Below, one piece after another: positions 9,166 through 18,881 of a stretch of 64,000 nt of DNA. Numbering within the stretch: position 1 is the stretch's first letter; each line of letters starts with the position of its first letter. Position numbers and translations under genes: made by a program. Source of the stretch: an uncultured Flavobacteriaceae bacterium (lineage in GTDB: Bacteria; Bacteroidota; Bacteroidia; Flavobacteriales; Flavobacteriaceae); NCBI GenBank assembly GCA_947493175.1, contig CANLQD010000013.1:1-64000 (forward strand). Reading direction: 5' to 3'. The notes under the pieces were generated by a model, which saw nothing but the letters and a program-made list of their open reading frames with translations, searched no databases and was not told the DNA's origin.

Positions 9166-9616
9166 CGGTCTATTATTATCAAATACAGAGTGAAAAATGC
9201 TTCAGTATAGGTTGATACTTGAACGTCGCATAATATATATTATTGCCATATTTTTCAACTATCCAATAGCGCTTAACATCTCAGGATAAGAAAGCAAATT
9301 GTGAAAACTCTCTACAAAGCTCTTGTGAGGTACCGGCCGCTTAAAATAAGTATTGACAATTTAGGATAAAATCCGCATTATTTACTTGGTTTTGCACAAA
9401 GAAAGCATTAAATATCTTACATTTTCACATAAGTTTTTTATATTGTGCCCTGAATAACCATTTAGATAACAACTTCAACCTTTTACTATTTTCCGATAAA
9501 ATTCGATGTTTTTTACGTTCTCGTTAAAAGTACGCCAAAAAGTATTGTGTACGTTTGCTACTTAGTTTTTCGAGCTATAAAAAAATTGCATAGACATAAT
9601 ATTAAATAATTTAAAA
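9166..9616. other. Intergenic region with a divergent promoter area
   Basis: This 451-bp AT-rich gap separates the minus-strand GDPD fusion from the plus-strand fibre genes. The only supported element is a -7 box at 9550-9557. No small gene or RNA could be recognised. Confidence 0.5.
9550..9557 (+). promoter_or_regulatory. -7 box for the fibre-like gene cluster
   Basis: TACGTTTG fits TAnnTTTG and lies 59 nt before the ATG at 9617. A TTA at 9524-9526 is the nearest -33-like triplet, at 23 nt spacing, so the match is partial. Confidence 0.45.
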
Positions 9617-10669
9617 ATGAAAACATTTTCAATTTGTGCTTTTTTGATGCTGGCCACGACCATGATTACAGCGCAGGTAATCGACCAAACCAACAAAAAT
9701 ATAACAGGGTTTAATAGAATACAGACAAGCAGCGGGGGTTGGATGGATATACAGCTGATAGGTAGTGGCAGCTCCTTTAAAATCCATGACAAAACCACAG
9801 GGAACAATTGGGTAAAATGGTCGGCTGGGAATTCATTTACCGAGTTCTTAAAAGATGTGGAGATAAACGCGAATAATCCGGTTTTGTTGCTTAGGCATGC
9901 CAGCAACGCAAATAACGTAAATGGAGATATAGACTTTCGAACACCTAATTCAGTGGTATATGGGAAAATTCGTTTCACTAGGGAAGAAAGCCCAAATGCC
10001 TCCTTAAAGTTTTTCACACGCAATAGCACTGGAGAAAATGAAGTACTGAAGTTAACCGCCCAAGGCGATATGGAACTCAAGGCGAAGAACCCCACTTTTT
10101 TATTACAAAATACATTAGGGGATGATAATACTCAGGCAGATATCGATTTTAGAACGGCTAATTCGGGTGTTTACGGTCGAATTAGGTTTGTAAGGGAAGA
10201 TAGCCCGAATTCCCGGATTGCTTTCTATACCAGAAATAGTGCTGGTGAGAACGAAGTAATGCGAATCAAGTCAAATGGTAGTGTAGGCATCGGTACGTTT
10301 GAAACCGGTTCGCACGAATTGGCTGTAAATGGTTCAATAGGTGCAAGGGAAATCACGGTCGAAGCCGGTACTTGGTCAGATTTTGTTTTCTACGATGACT
10401 ATCAGCTGCCTACTCTTGAGGAAGTAGAAAACCACATCTTAGAAAAAGGGTATCTTAAAGATATACCCAGTGCCAAAGAGGTAGAGGAAAACGGCATCAA
10501 ATTGGGAGAAATGAATGCCAAACTACTCCAAAAAATCGAGGAATTGACACTTTACACGATTCAACAAGAAAAAAAGCTAAAACAACAGGCCGAAGAGATA
10601 GAGAAGTTACGTATGCTGTCCGAAAGGTTTCTCGAGCTAGAGGAACTGGTAAAGGGGAACAGGAATTAA
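9617..10669 (+). CDS. Secreted tail-fibre-like protein with coiled-coil C-terminus (copy 1)
   Basis: 350 aa. A signal peptide (MKTFSICAFLMLATTMITAQ) is followed by two internal repeats with the pattern DIDFRT.NS.VYG.IRF.RE (about residues 110-205), a GSVGIGT segment, and a C-terminal block with WSDFVFYDDYQLPTL, NHILEKGYL and then a heptad-like coiled coil to the end. This build is common in Bacteroidota exported proteins annotated as cell-wall-anchor or tail-fibre-like; their function is mostly unknown. The next gene has the same C-terminal block, with DNA identity over 101 nt. A trimeric fibre is a guess from the coiled coil and VGIGT repeats. Confidence 0.75.
   Translation: MKTFSICAFLMLATTMITAQVIDQTNKNITGFNRIQTSSGGWMDIQLIGSGSSFKIHDKTTGNNWVKWSAGNSFTEFLKDVEINANNPVLLLRHASNANNVNGDIDFRTPNSVVYGKIRFTREESPNASLKFFTRNSTGENEVLKLTAQGDMELKAKNPTFLLQNTLGDDNTQADIDFRTANSGVYGRIRFVREDSPNSRIAFYTRNSAGENEVMRIKSNGSVGIGTFETGSHELAVNGSIGAREITVEAGTWSDFVFYDDYQLPTLEEVENHILEKGYLKDIPSAKEVEENGIKLGEMNAKLLQKIEELTLYTIQQEKKLKQQAEEIEKLRMLSERFLELEELVKGNRN
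10421..10521 (+). repeat. Identical 101-nt block, copy A
   Basis: This stretch is identical to 11592-11692 and encodes the NHILEKGYLKDIPSAKEV region of the C-terminal domain. The genes around it differ strongly, pointing to recent duplication or gene conversion. Confidence 0.9.
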
Positions 10670-10724
10670 ATATTATTTGTGCCTATTGTGCCATTTATAA
10701 AAGTTGAATTAAACTATACCACTT

Positions 10725-11798
10725 ATGTTATTAAGTATGAGAACAATGACTGCTTACAGCATTCTTTTATTATTTGGTCTCGGGGTCGCTTTTTCTCAAA
10801 CAGTTGATGTTTCTTATTTGACACCTCAACTGGGCACCACTAGCTCATACAAATTTTTACGCTTAGGAAACTCCTCCACGTATTTCGGAGGTTTAATGCA
10901 TAATATTTCAAGCGCGTCTTTTGGAGATGGTAATGACTTCTCCATTTTTACCTACAGCAATAGAGACATTACTTTTAATACCGGAACCGGGAATTTTATT
11001 GTTTTTCCGGTAAATGGAGGAAACGCTGGTATTGGAACCGTAAACCCTACGGCGAAATTACATGTAAACGGCAGTATCAAGGGCAGGGATTTTATAACAG
11101 TTGACAAGGGAGGTGCCTATAGAATTGCATTAAATGGACAAACGGATGGATACATAACCGGAAGAAACGATAGTTCTGAAAATAAATTTTATATATCATC
11201 CAATGGCTCTTCATGGTTCACCGGAGGTAACGTAGGTATAGGGACTACAAGCCCTGGAGCTGTTTTGGAAGTGAACAAGTCTATCAACGAAGTTTGGACC
11301 ACAAGAATTAGAAACGGAGGGGGTAATTCGCTGGGCTTATTGATTCAGAACGGTTATGGCGATTCCCAATCTTCAAACAGTGCTACCATTCTTCAGTTAG
11401 AAGATGCTAATAATAATTTGAGAATGAAAGTTCAAAGCAACGGGAAGGTCGGTATCGGGACTGCTGACATTCCAAATGGTTACAAGCTTGCGGTGGCAGG
11501 AAAAATCATTGCCGAAGAAATTGATGTACAACTAGAAAGCCAATGGCCTGACTACGTTTTCTATAAAAACTACCAGTTGCCTACGCTTAAAGAAGTAGAA
11601 AACCACATCTTAGAAAAAGGGTATCTTAAAGATATACCCAGTGCCAAAGAGGTAGAGGAAAACGGCATCAAATTGGGAGAAATGAATGCCAAGCTACTCC
11701 AAAAAATTGAAGAATTGATGCTATATACCATTCAGCAGCAGAAGGAGTTGAATCTATTAAAAAGTCAACTAAAGGAAGTTAAGCGTGAACTGGACTAG
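10725..11798 (+). CDS. Secreted tail-fibre-like protein with coiled-coil C-terminus (copy 2)
   Basis: 357 aa. The signal sequence ends at AFSQ, about residue 24. The start at 10725 gives MLLSMRT; an inner ATG at 10737 (MRTMTAYS) is equally possible. Two or three repeats with GNVGIGT or GKVGIGT cores lie in the middle (about residues 95-240). The C-terminal block matches the upstream protein almost exactly (YQLPTLKEVENHILEKGYL) and leads into a coiled coil. The N-terminal halves of the two proteins differ, so they may display different surfaces on a shared stalk. It overlaps the next gene by 14 nt, indicating one operon. Confidence 0.75.
   Translation: MLLSMRTMTAYSILLLFGLGVAFSQTVDVSYLTPQLGTTSSYKFLRLGNSSTYFGGLMHNISSASFGDGNDFSIFTYSNRDITFNTGTGNFIVFPVNGGNAGIGTVNPTAKLHVNGSIKGRDFITVDKGGAYRIALNGQTDGYITGRNDSSENKFYISSNGSSWFTGGNVGIGTTSPGAVLEVNKSINEVWTTRIRNGGGNSLGLLIQNGYGDSQSSNSATILQLEDANNNLRMKVQSNGKVGIGTADIPNGYKLAVAGKIIAEEIDVQLESQWPDYVFYKNYQLPTLKEVENHILEKGYLKDIPSAKEVEENGIKLGEMNAKLLQKIEELMLYTIQQQKELNLLKSQLKEVKRELD
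11592..11692 (+). repeat. Identical 101-nt block, copy B
   Basis: This is identical to 10421-10521, offset 1171 bp. Similarity continues with scattered changes to about 11740. Confidence 0.9.
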
Positions 11799-12228
11799 TA
11801 CCAAATTGATTGTTTTCTGTTCTTTTTTAGCATTAATGTATTTGCCAAGCGAATGCCATGGTCAAATTGAGAAACGAAAGCAAATACAGGAATACCAAAT
11901 TTATTCAAGAAACGATGCCTCAGCACCTCTACCAGAGGATAAGATACATGGTAATTTGATAATTCAGGGAGATACTATTTACGAACTTTTCCAAAATTCA
12001 AAATTAATCGAAACAGGTCCTATTGTAATTACGGAAGAGGATGATTTGGATTTAAAGGTAACTGTTCACAAAGTGGTGTTTAAATATCAGGGTAATAAAA
12101 ATAGGCTAGTCAATAAATACATTCCCGACAGCAGTTTGGTTTATGGGTATAGGACAAACGATGTTTTATTTGTTGATAAAAATCATCAGCCAAATACTGC
12201 CTACAGATTAAAAAAGAAGGATAAATGA
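11785..12228 (+). CDS. Small exported protein of unknown function
   Basis: 147 aa and not recognised. It has a hydrophobic N-terminal signal (about residues 8-24, ending CHGQ) and a mixed polar body with no clear motif. The start overlaps the upstream fibre gene by 14 nt, and the stop overlaps the metalloprotease start by 4 nt (ATGA), so it is translated as part of the same operon. A role as an accessory periplasmic protein for its exported neighbours is only a guess from context. Confidence 0.65.
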   Translation: MNWTSTKLIVFCSFLALMYLPSECHGQIEKRKQIQEYQIYSRNDASAPLPEDKIHGNLIIQGDTIYELFQNSKLIETGPIVITEEDDLDLKVTVHKVVFKYQGNKNRLVNKYIPDSSLVYGYRTNDVLFVDKNHQPNTAYRLKKKDK

Positions 12229-15029
12229 AGCATATTTTACTTGGATCATTATTACTATTATTAAGTGTTTCTGCCTTTGGTCAACAACCTCCAGACTTAA
12301 GAATTAAACCTTGCGGTTATGACGACATTAGGGAGGAGGCAAATAACCTTTTCGCAGAGGAACTAGCTTCTGCGAATAAAGAATTCGAAATTTTCCAAAA
12401 GTCTTCTAAAGGCCAGGCTTTAAAGGATAATTCAAATATCGTAACTATTCCTGTAGTTTTTCACATTGTACACAATGGAGAACCGATTGGTTCGGGGCCT
12501 AATTTTTCCGAGGCACAGTTGGAACAAGCAGTTGATTTTCTGAATTATCATTACCAACAGTTGACCCCTAATAAAGTGACGGATGGTTTTAGTAGTAGCA
12601 CCCCCGATACAAGATTTCGATTTTGTTTGGCGAAAACCACTCCTTTTGGTACAAATGAGCCTGCAATTACTAGGAGCTTCGGGTCAGACTATTATACGCA
12701 CGATAGTGATAATCCCTCTCAACAAGACTTCCTTATTAAACGGTGGCGTTGGGACCCTACTGTTTATCTAAACATTTACATTACCGACTTAAGAGTTGCT
12801 GGTTACACCGATTCCCTATACGGAATAGGTGGATACAGTTCTTTTCCAGAAGCTGGAACTATAAATCAAGGAATTACCCCGGAGGAAAACAATAATATTA
12901 GCGGATTAATTGATGGTGTGGTGATGAATTATCGTTATTTGGAGTTCGATCCTGATTATGTAGGGCCAAATTTAGAAGTCGCTTTTGTTCACGAGGTGGG
13001 TCATTGGCTGGGCCTATTCCACAATTTCAACAGTTTTGAATGCCAATTTTATAACACTGGGAGGGTTCCTGAATGTGATGAATATGGAGATTTAATTTGT
13101 GATACTCCTATCTTAGAAATGGCAAGTAGGGATTTTGATTTTTTAGTGGTCGAATGGCCAAATCTTGTACCTAGCTGTCCTGGACCAATGGTATCTGCAC
13201 AAAATCATATGGACTATTCCGAGAATACTACATTTTTTACTCCGGGACAGATTGAGAGAATGCACCAAATTACACAGTACTATAGGCCTACTATCTACAA
13301 CGAAGAGTATAGAAATGAGGATTGTACAATAAAAATAGATTTGTTAGATGGCCCCAGTGGTGGTAGTGGTTATGGAAGCGGATCAGGAACATGGAATGGT
13401 TCGAACACAGACCCCTATGGATTTAAAATAAGGACAGATTACAATGGGAGCTTTGGAAATTCTGTTAGTAACGATGGAAATGTATTGATTGTTGGTGATA
13501 GAAACAATAAAAAGGCACATATTTTTAAAATCGAAGATAACTGTGGGGTTCAAGAAGACCAAACACTTAAATTTTCAGGTTCTTATCAGTTTGCTAATCA
13601 CGTTTATACGAAAAATAACAAAGTATTTGTGAGCGTAGATAACGCTATAATATTTTTTGAAGAAACCTCATCAGATGATACCTCAAGAGGAGTTGGAAAT
13701 TGGAGTGCTAAGCAGATTATTCCTAATCCAAATGGTAGTGATCCGAATTTTGGAGGGAGTATGTTATTAAGAAATGATGAACTTCTAGTTACATCCGAAA
13801 ATAATTTAGTGTATTACAAGTATAATGGAAACTCTTTCGTTAAGCAATGGAGTTCCCATTCGTACGAAGACATTACATCCTATGATAATGACGGCCTTGC
13901 GTATAATGGTGATTTTATTATCTTGAAGGTTCGCGACACTTATTATAATACCTCCCGGTTTAGAATTTATTATAAAGATGAATCAGGAAACTTCCTAAAC
14001 TATCAATTTAAGCATATTGATCAACTTACTTCTAGATTGGCTTTATCAGACAGTCCAGAAAACAAGCTTTATACAATTTCCATAAGCTTCGATGACCCGT
14101 ATGACTATTTAATGAATGTTTGGGATTTGAATTCCTATGAGCCGGAGATTGATGAGTTGCCAAATCGAGAAATTTTCAATCTTCGAAATGATTACTGGTC
14201 TGATAAGGATTGGATTAGCAAAATATTGATAAGTAATAACTTGATGGTTTTGCCAAGAGGAGGTGATGGGGTGTCTTTTCACAATAGATATTTACCCGAC
14301 CAAAATATAACAGTAAATGATGGAAACGTTAATGACAGATTTCTTAGACCTTTTCCCTATGAATCATCAGAATCTTTGGGCCTAACATCTTCTTTTGACG
14401 GAAACTTTTTGGTAATTGGTAATTTCTACGTTAACGAAATATACATTTACAACATTTCTAAAATGGTTTTTGAAGACGAGAATTATCAGTTCTGTACTCC
14501 CCCTACTGGGCACTACGTTAGTGGTCAAAATATAACTTTGGGGAATGGTACTTGTCAGTTTAGCATCGATTCTAAGAATACCTCAACAGTTTTTAAGGCA
14601 ACAACGAGGGTTAAGATTAATCCAGGCACTAAAATTAAAGGTACAGTTAAATTTTTAGTTGGTGAAAACTGTAACCTTACTGGAGGTTTACTACTTGATG
14701 CTGAACCAAACACCACTACCTTAAAGGCAAAAATCAACAACGGGCTGATTGAGAAGGAAGTCTCATTGATGAAAAAGTTACACTATGATAATCTTGTAAT
14801 TTCGCCTAACCCTTTTAAGGACGTTGTTGAAATTGTAGATTTGAATGACGCAATAAAATTAATTGAGATAAAAACCATTACTAATAGAAAAATTTTTGAA
14901 TATGAGAACTCCTTAAATAAGTCGAAGTCAATAACGATAGATTTATCGCATTTGTCAAGTGGCGTATACATCGCACATTTCAAATTACAGGATGGTACAA
15001 CTATTAGTAGAAAGCTAATAAAAGAATAG
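12225..15029 (+). CDS. Secreted M43-type zinc metalloprotease with T9SS sorting domain
   Basis: 934 aa. Signal peptide to about Q20. The catalytic zinc motif HEVGHWLGLFH (residues 256-266) and a downstream NHMDYSE Met-turn mark a pappalysin/cytophagalysin-type (M43) peptidase. The middle (about 400-760) has repeated phrases such as SNDGNVLIVGD and SFDGNFLVIGN, typical of FG-GAP/beta-propeller repeats. The last 75 or so residues (ISPNPF, LSSGVYIAHF, KLIKE) are a type A T9SS sorting domain, so the enzyme is exported across the outer membrane and displayed or released. Codon use is more AT-rich than in the housekeeping genes nearby, suggesting an accessory gene. Confidence 0.88.
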   Translation: MKHILLGSLLLLLSVSAFGQQPPDLRIKPCGYDDIREEANNLFAEELASANKEFEIFQKSSKGQALKDNSNIVTIPVVFHIVHNGEPIGSGPNFSEAQLEQAVDFLNYHYQQLTPNKVTDGFSSSTPDTRFRFCLAKTTPFGTNEPAITRSFGSDYYTHDSDNPSQQDFLIKRWRWDPTVYLNIYITDLRVAGYTDSLYGIGGYSSFPEAGTINQGITPEENNNISGLIDGVVMNYRYLEFDPDYVGPNLEVAFVHEVGHWLGLFHNFNSFECQFYNTGRVPECDEYGDLICDTPILEMASRDFDFLVVEWPNLVPSCPGPMVSAQNHMDYSENTTFFTPGQIERMHQITQYYRPTIYNEEYRNEDCTIKIDLLDGPSGGSGYGSGSGTWNGSNTDPYGFKIRTDYNGSFGNSVSNDGNVLIVGDRNNKKAHIFKIEDNCGVQEDQTLKFSGSYQFANHVYTKNNKVFVSVDNAIIFFEETSSDDTSRGVGNWSAKQIIPNPNGSDPNFGGSMLLRNDELLVTSENNLVYYKYNGNSFVKQWSSHSYEDITSYDNDGLAYNGDFIILKVRDTYYNTSRFRIYYKDESGNFLNYQFKHIDQLTSRLALSDSPENKLYTISISFDDPYDYLMNVWDLNSYEPEIDELPNREIFNLRNDYWSDKDWISKILISNNLMVLPRGGDGVSFHNRYLPDQNITVNDGNVNDRFLRPFPYESSESLGLTSSFDGNFLVIGNFYVNEIYIYNISKMVFEDENYQFCTPPTGHYVSGQNITLGNGTCQFSIDSKNTSTVFKATTRVKINPGTKIKGTVKFLVGENCNLTGGLLLDAEPNTTTLKAKINNGLIEKEVSLMKKLHYDNLVISPNPFKDVVEIVDLNDAIKLIEIKTITNRKIFEYENSLNKSKSITIDLSHLSSGVYIAHFKLQDGTTISRKLIKE

Positions 15030-15130
15030 CTTGGCTGCTTTTGATTGAGCTCATACAAAGATGTGAGTGGTTAAAGAAAGGAGAAATTAAGACTCAATAC
15101 CATAAACTATATTAATGAAAATTAAAATCC

Positions 15131-15138
15131 TATTTTTG
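15131..15138 (+). promoter_or_regulatory. -7 box at the head of the polysaccharide locus
   Basis: TATTTTTG fits TAnnTTTG and ends 14 nt before the ATG at 15153. No good -33 TTG at 19-21 nt. It would start the transcript carrying the DUF6909-like gene and wzz. Confidence 0.45.
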
Positions 15139-15152
15139 CACGAAATGCAATA

Positions 15153-16838
15153 ATGGGCAAAACAACCAATACCACCCGTGCACAGGAATCGACCAACGCT
15201 ATAGAGCGTTTGTACATTACCATGCGACACCTCTTCAATCGTGGATTTTACAAACCGACCGGTGTTTCCGGGGAATCCCTCAAAAATGCGCTCTTACAGC
15301 TGCGCCCTGAAATCTATGGGAGTATCGCGGAAGAAAAATCGGAGTTAAGCGGACTTGTGTACGTACTAGAGCGTTTGCCCGAAGGTATTGAGCAATGTCG
15401 CTTCATTAACCTAACCTCGGATGAAGGGTATGGCAAATCGCACTTCAAACCGATTGTACCTCCCAAAAGAAGGCGCAACTGCTATCGTATCGATGCCGAA
15501 CAGATGAACATTGAGATTACCCGGGGGCGTTCGGATATTTATGACATCCTGACCCACCTTACCTTTCTGTTCATTGAATCGCACAAGATTTGCAAACGGG
15601 TGCTGTTAGAAGATTCCGACAAGACCATTCGTGATTGGATCAAATTGGAACAAGCGGTCAATAAAGCAAAACTGAATCAAGCTGAAAAAGAAGTGGCACT
15701 CATCCATACCGCTACTATTTTAGGACGTTCCTTTGATGAAACCTTGGAGGTCTACTCCAAATTCGCCACAAAGGGAAACCCGGAGCGATTTCTCCATATT
15801 ATCTACTGGTTGGGAAAGTTGGCTATTGAGGAAGAGGTAACCGGAGAAAAGAGGGCCATAACCTTCAGTGCCTTGCTTCGAGAACGTCTGGGGCACCACA
15901 TTCATGGGGAACGATGGGCCCATACCATCAAACAGACCTTGGCAAAAAATGGCTTGCTGCAACGGCCCATCCATATTATCAGTGCAAATATGCACAGCGT
16001 CATGAATTCCCTTTTTGCGCGAAAGGCACTTCAAAAGGAGTTCCCCAACAATGGAACGTTGGAGATTTATGAGGCCCTAAGTTCTTCTGCAAATACAGCC
16101 TTGAGAAACAAGGTAACGGCCGTCGCCAAGAAAAACGGAATGATTTCGCTGGATGATCGCTCGGGAACTAACATTGATGTACAGATATTCGATTTGGCAA
16201 AGTTGGGCCCTGACAGCTGTTGCTATGAGCTTTCAGAAGAACTATCCGATGAAGAAAAACCTGTTATCTTTGTGATGGACTATGCTTTTGGAGAACAGGC
16301 CTACGAGACGATCGACGAGCTTTTACGGCCATTTGGTAAAAGCAAAAAGAAATCGGAATTTCTAAATATCGAGTCTATTTCGATTATGGGGAAGGCTGGT
16401 ATTCTCGAAGGGGGCAAGGGAGATTTGATGATACCATCCGCACATATATTCGAAGGCACGGCCGATAATTACCCTTTCAAGAATGAATTATGCGCAGCTG
16501 ATTTTAAGGGCCATGGCTTAGAGGTTTTTGAAGGTACCATGGTAACCGTTTTGGGAACATCCTTACAGAACAAGGACATTCTTAAATTTTTTCACAACAG
16601 TACTTGGAACGTCATCGGTCTCGAGATGGAGGGGGTGCATTATCAAAAGGCCATACAATCGGCTTCCAAGATCCGAAAGAGCATTCGGGAAGACGTAAAG
16701 GTACGCTACGCCTATTATGCTTCGGACAATCCGTTGGAGACGGGAAGCACCTTAGCTTCGGGTGGTCTTGGAACAACAGGCGTCAAACCAACGTATTTGA
16801 TTACGGATAAAATATTACAGCAAATTTTCAATTCTTAG
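15153..16838 (+). CDS. DUF6909-like protein with nucleoside-phosphorylase-like C-terminus
   Basis: 561 aa. The N-terminal half is an unassigned, mostly helical domain seen in Flavobacteriia. The C-terminal part (about residues 370-560) carries patterns of the purine nucleoside phosphorylase/AMP nucleosidase superfamily: SISIMGKAGIL, GLEMEGVHY (the base/ribose-binding E-M-E) and YASDNPLE. It may therefore bind or cleave a nucleotide or nucleoside, but no reaction is established here. Only 3 bp separate it from wzz, so it opens the polysaccharide operon. The DUF number is from memory, and the phosphorylase resemblance is by motif. Confidence 0.65.
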   Translation: MGKTTNTTRAQESTNAIERLYITMRHLFNRGFYKPTGVSGESLKNALLQLRPEIYGSIAEEKSELSGLVYVLERLPEGIEQCRFINLTSDEGYGKSHFKPIVPPKRRRNCYRIDAEQMNIEITRGRSDIYDILTHLTFLFIESHKICKRVLLEDSDKTIRDWIKLEQAVNKAKLNQAEKEVALIHTATILGRSFDETLEVYSKFATKGNPERFLHIIYWLGKLAIEEEVTGEKRAITFSALLRERLGHHIHGERWAHTIKQTLAKNGLLQRPIHIISANMHSVMNSLFARKALQKEFPNNGTLEIYEALSSSANTALRNKVTAVAKKNGMISLDDRSGTNIDVQIFDLAKLGPDSCCYELSEELSDEEKPVIFVMDYAFGEQAYETIDELLRPFGKSKKKSEFLNIESISIMGKAGILEGGKGDLMIPSAHIFEGTADNYPFKNELCAADFKGHGLEVFEGTMVTVLGTSLQNKDILKFFHNSTWNVIGLEMEGVHYQKAIQSASKIRKSIREDVKVRYAYYASDNPLETGSTLASGGLGTTGVKPTYLITDKILQQIFNS

Positions 16839-16841
16839 TTC

Positions 16842-17852
16842 ATGGAAAACCAACAACAGCCCGCATCGACCAATAATTCGGATGAGATAGACTTAGGACA
16901 GTTATTCCAAATGATCGGGAACGGCTTTAAGGCACTTTTCAAAAGATTTTTGATGTTTTTTGTTTATCTGAAAAAAAACATAGTGATTCTTGGGGGTCTT
17001 TTAATTTTGGGAGCTGTAATAGGATTCGCATTAAACTTCATCATTGAAAAAAAGTTGATGACCGAAGTCATCGTTAAACCCAATTTCGAAAGCAAGGACT
17101 ACTTATACGATGTCGTCAACGAAGTACAATCGAACCTGAAGAGCAGGGATACGGTGTTTTTTCGGAAGATTGGGATTGCCGTAGAACATTTGAAAGGTTT
17201 TGAAGTGGCAATAGAGCCGATTCAGGAAGAGGAGGCTGAAAGTAATAAGGAGAATGATATGGAGTATCTGGACCTACTCCAGAACTTCAAGGATCAAAGC
17301 TTTGCAATTGATATCATCAAATCGGAACTGTTCAAAAAGACCGTACTTAACCACCGACTTATTTTCAAGTACGAAAATGCGATTACCGGTCCGGATAACC
17401 TACACAAAATTTTGGACTATCTCAACAGCAATAAACATTTCAACAAATTGGGAGAAGTTGCTCGTGAAAACATACAATATCGAATCGACCAGAACAGGGA
17501 ACTTATAGAACAAATTGATGAATTGGTGGCCAACTATTCCAAAGGGCTCGTTGAATCGGACCGAAAAGTAGGTGAAAATCAAGTATATCTTGAAAAAGAA
17601 GGAGGATTGAACGTTCCAAGCTTACTATCATTAAAAAACAAATTGGCAACAGAAATAGAGGAGAAAAAACTGGAATTGGTGACCACAAATGAGGTGGTAA
17701 ATGTCATTAACATAGGAAACTCCCAGGTGGTAAAAAAACAGTTCTTTAAAAAAAGTGTTGTATTGATACCACTTTTATTTATTGGGCTGTTCTTCTTGAT
17801 TTCTGCCATCCGATATTTAAATAAAAAGACGTTGGATTTAAATCTACAATGA
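16842..17852 (+). CDS. Wzz-type polysaccharide chain-length regulator
   Basis: 336 aa. The layout is that of polysaccharide co-polymerases: a short cytoplasmic N-terminus, TM1 at about 45-68, a long, charged, partly coiled periplasmic region, and TM2 at about 307-327. No cytoplasmic tyrosine-kinase domain is present, so it is the Wzz rather than the Wzc kind. It would set the modal length of the O-antigen made by the Wzy further on. The stop overlaps the rfbB start by 4 nt, tying it to sugar supply. Confidence 0.8.
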   Translation: MENQQQPASTNNSDEIDLGQLFQMIGNGFKALFKRFLMFFVYLKKNIVILGGLLILGAVIGFALNFIIEKKLMTEVIVKPNFESKDYLYDVVNEVQSNLKSRDTVFFRKIGIAVEHLKGFEVAIEPIQEEEAESNKENDMEYLDLLQNFKDQSFAIDIIKSELFKKTVLNHRLIFKYENAITGPDNLHKILDYLNSNKHFNKLGEVARENIQYRIDQNRELIEQIDELVANYSKGLVESDRKVGENQVYLEKEGGLNVPSLLSLKNKLATEIEEKKLELVTTNEVVNVINIGNSQVVKKQFFKKSVVLIPLLFIGLFFLISAIRYLNKKTLDLNLQ

Positions 17853-18880
17853 TAGCGGACAAAAAGAACCATATTTTGATTACCGGGGGAGCTGGCTTCA
17901 TCGGCAGCAATTTTATTCCGTTTTATCTTGACCAAAACCCAGAGGTTTCTATTATCAATCTTGATAAACTTACCTATGCCGGAAGTCTCGAAAATCTAGA
18001 GGAAATTGAAAATTCGGAACGATATTTTTTCGTAAAAGGAGATATTTGCGACAGTGTATTGGTAGAACGTATTTTTCAAGAATATAGGGTAGAGGGAGTT
18101 ATACATTTTGCGGCGGAATCCCATGTCGACAACTCTATTAAGAATCCGGATAGTTTTATAAAAACCAATATTGAGGGCACTTTTGTGCTATTGGAGGCAG
18201 CTAGAAGGCATTGGCTATCAGACCTTGGTCTACCAAGGGAAGGATATGAAGAAGCCCGCTTTCATCATATTTCTACCGATGAGGTTTATGGTAGCCTTGG
18301 CGATGAGGGTTTTTTTAACGAAGAAACCCCATATGCTCCCAATAGTCCGTATAGTGCCTCGAAAGCGGCATCCGATTTTCTAGTGAGGAGTTACTACCAT
18401 ACCTATGGGCTGAGTGTTGTTACCAGTAACTGTTCAAACAATTACGGTCCAAAACAACACGATGAAAAATTAATACCTACAATTATTCGAAAAGCTTTAA
18501 TGGGCGAACCCATTCCGATTTATGGAGAAGGCAAAAACATACGTGACTGGTTGTTTGTTGAGGATCATTGCAGAGGAATTGCAAAGGTTTTTGAAGAAGG
18601 AAAACCTGGGCAAACCTACGTTATCGGTGGGGACAATGAACAGAGTAACTTGGCCATTGCCCAAAAAATCTGTATGATTTTGGATGAGACCCATCCCAAG
18701 GTGAATGGAAAGTATTTTGATCAGGTTGCTTTTGTGAAGGATCGTCCTGGACATGATTGGCGATATGCCATCGATGCAGAAAAAGTAAAGACCGAACTTG
18801 GCTGGGGGGCATTAGAGAGCTTTGATTCGGGAATACGGAAAACCATTGCATGGTATTCCAATAAATACCAAAAAGTATAA
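17849..18880 (+). CDS. rfbB: dTDP-glucose 4,6-dehydratase
   Basis: 343 aa. Second step of dTDP-L-rhamnose synthesis: dTDP-glucose to dTDP-4-keto-6-deoxyglucose. NAD-binding GGAGFIGSNF at the N-terminus, the SDR-type catalytic region with STDEVYG and YSASKAASD, and NCSNNYGPKQHDEKLIP are all intact. The order rfbB-A-C-D with 4-nt overlaps between several genes is that of a single operon. Confidence 0.96.
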   Translation: MIADKKNHILITGGAGFIGSNFIPFYLDQNPEVSIINLDKLTYAGSLENLEEIENSERYFFVKGDICDSVLVERIFQEYRVEGVIHFAAESHVDNSIKNPDSFIKTNIEGTFVLLEAARRHWLSDLGLPREGYEEARFHHISTDEVYGSLGDEGFFNEETPYAPNSPYSASKAASDFLVRSYYHTYGLSVVTSNCSNNYGPKQHDEKLIPTIIRKALMGEPIPIYGEGKNIRDWLFVEDHCRGIAKVFEEGKPGQTYVIGGDNEQSNLAIAQKICMILDETHPKVNGKYFDQVAFVKDRPGHDWRYAIDAEKVKTELGWGALESFDSGIRKTIAWYSNKYQKV

Positions 18881-18881
18881 A

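Noticed and set aside
9562..10095. 177-aa minus-strand frame
   Set aside because: It is antisense to the fibre-like gene with signal peptide and VGIGT motifs and has no recognisable features.
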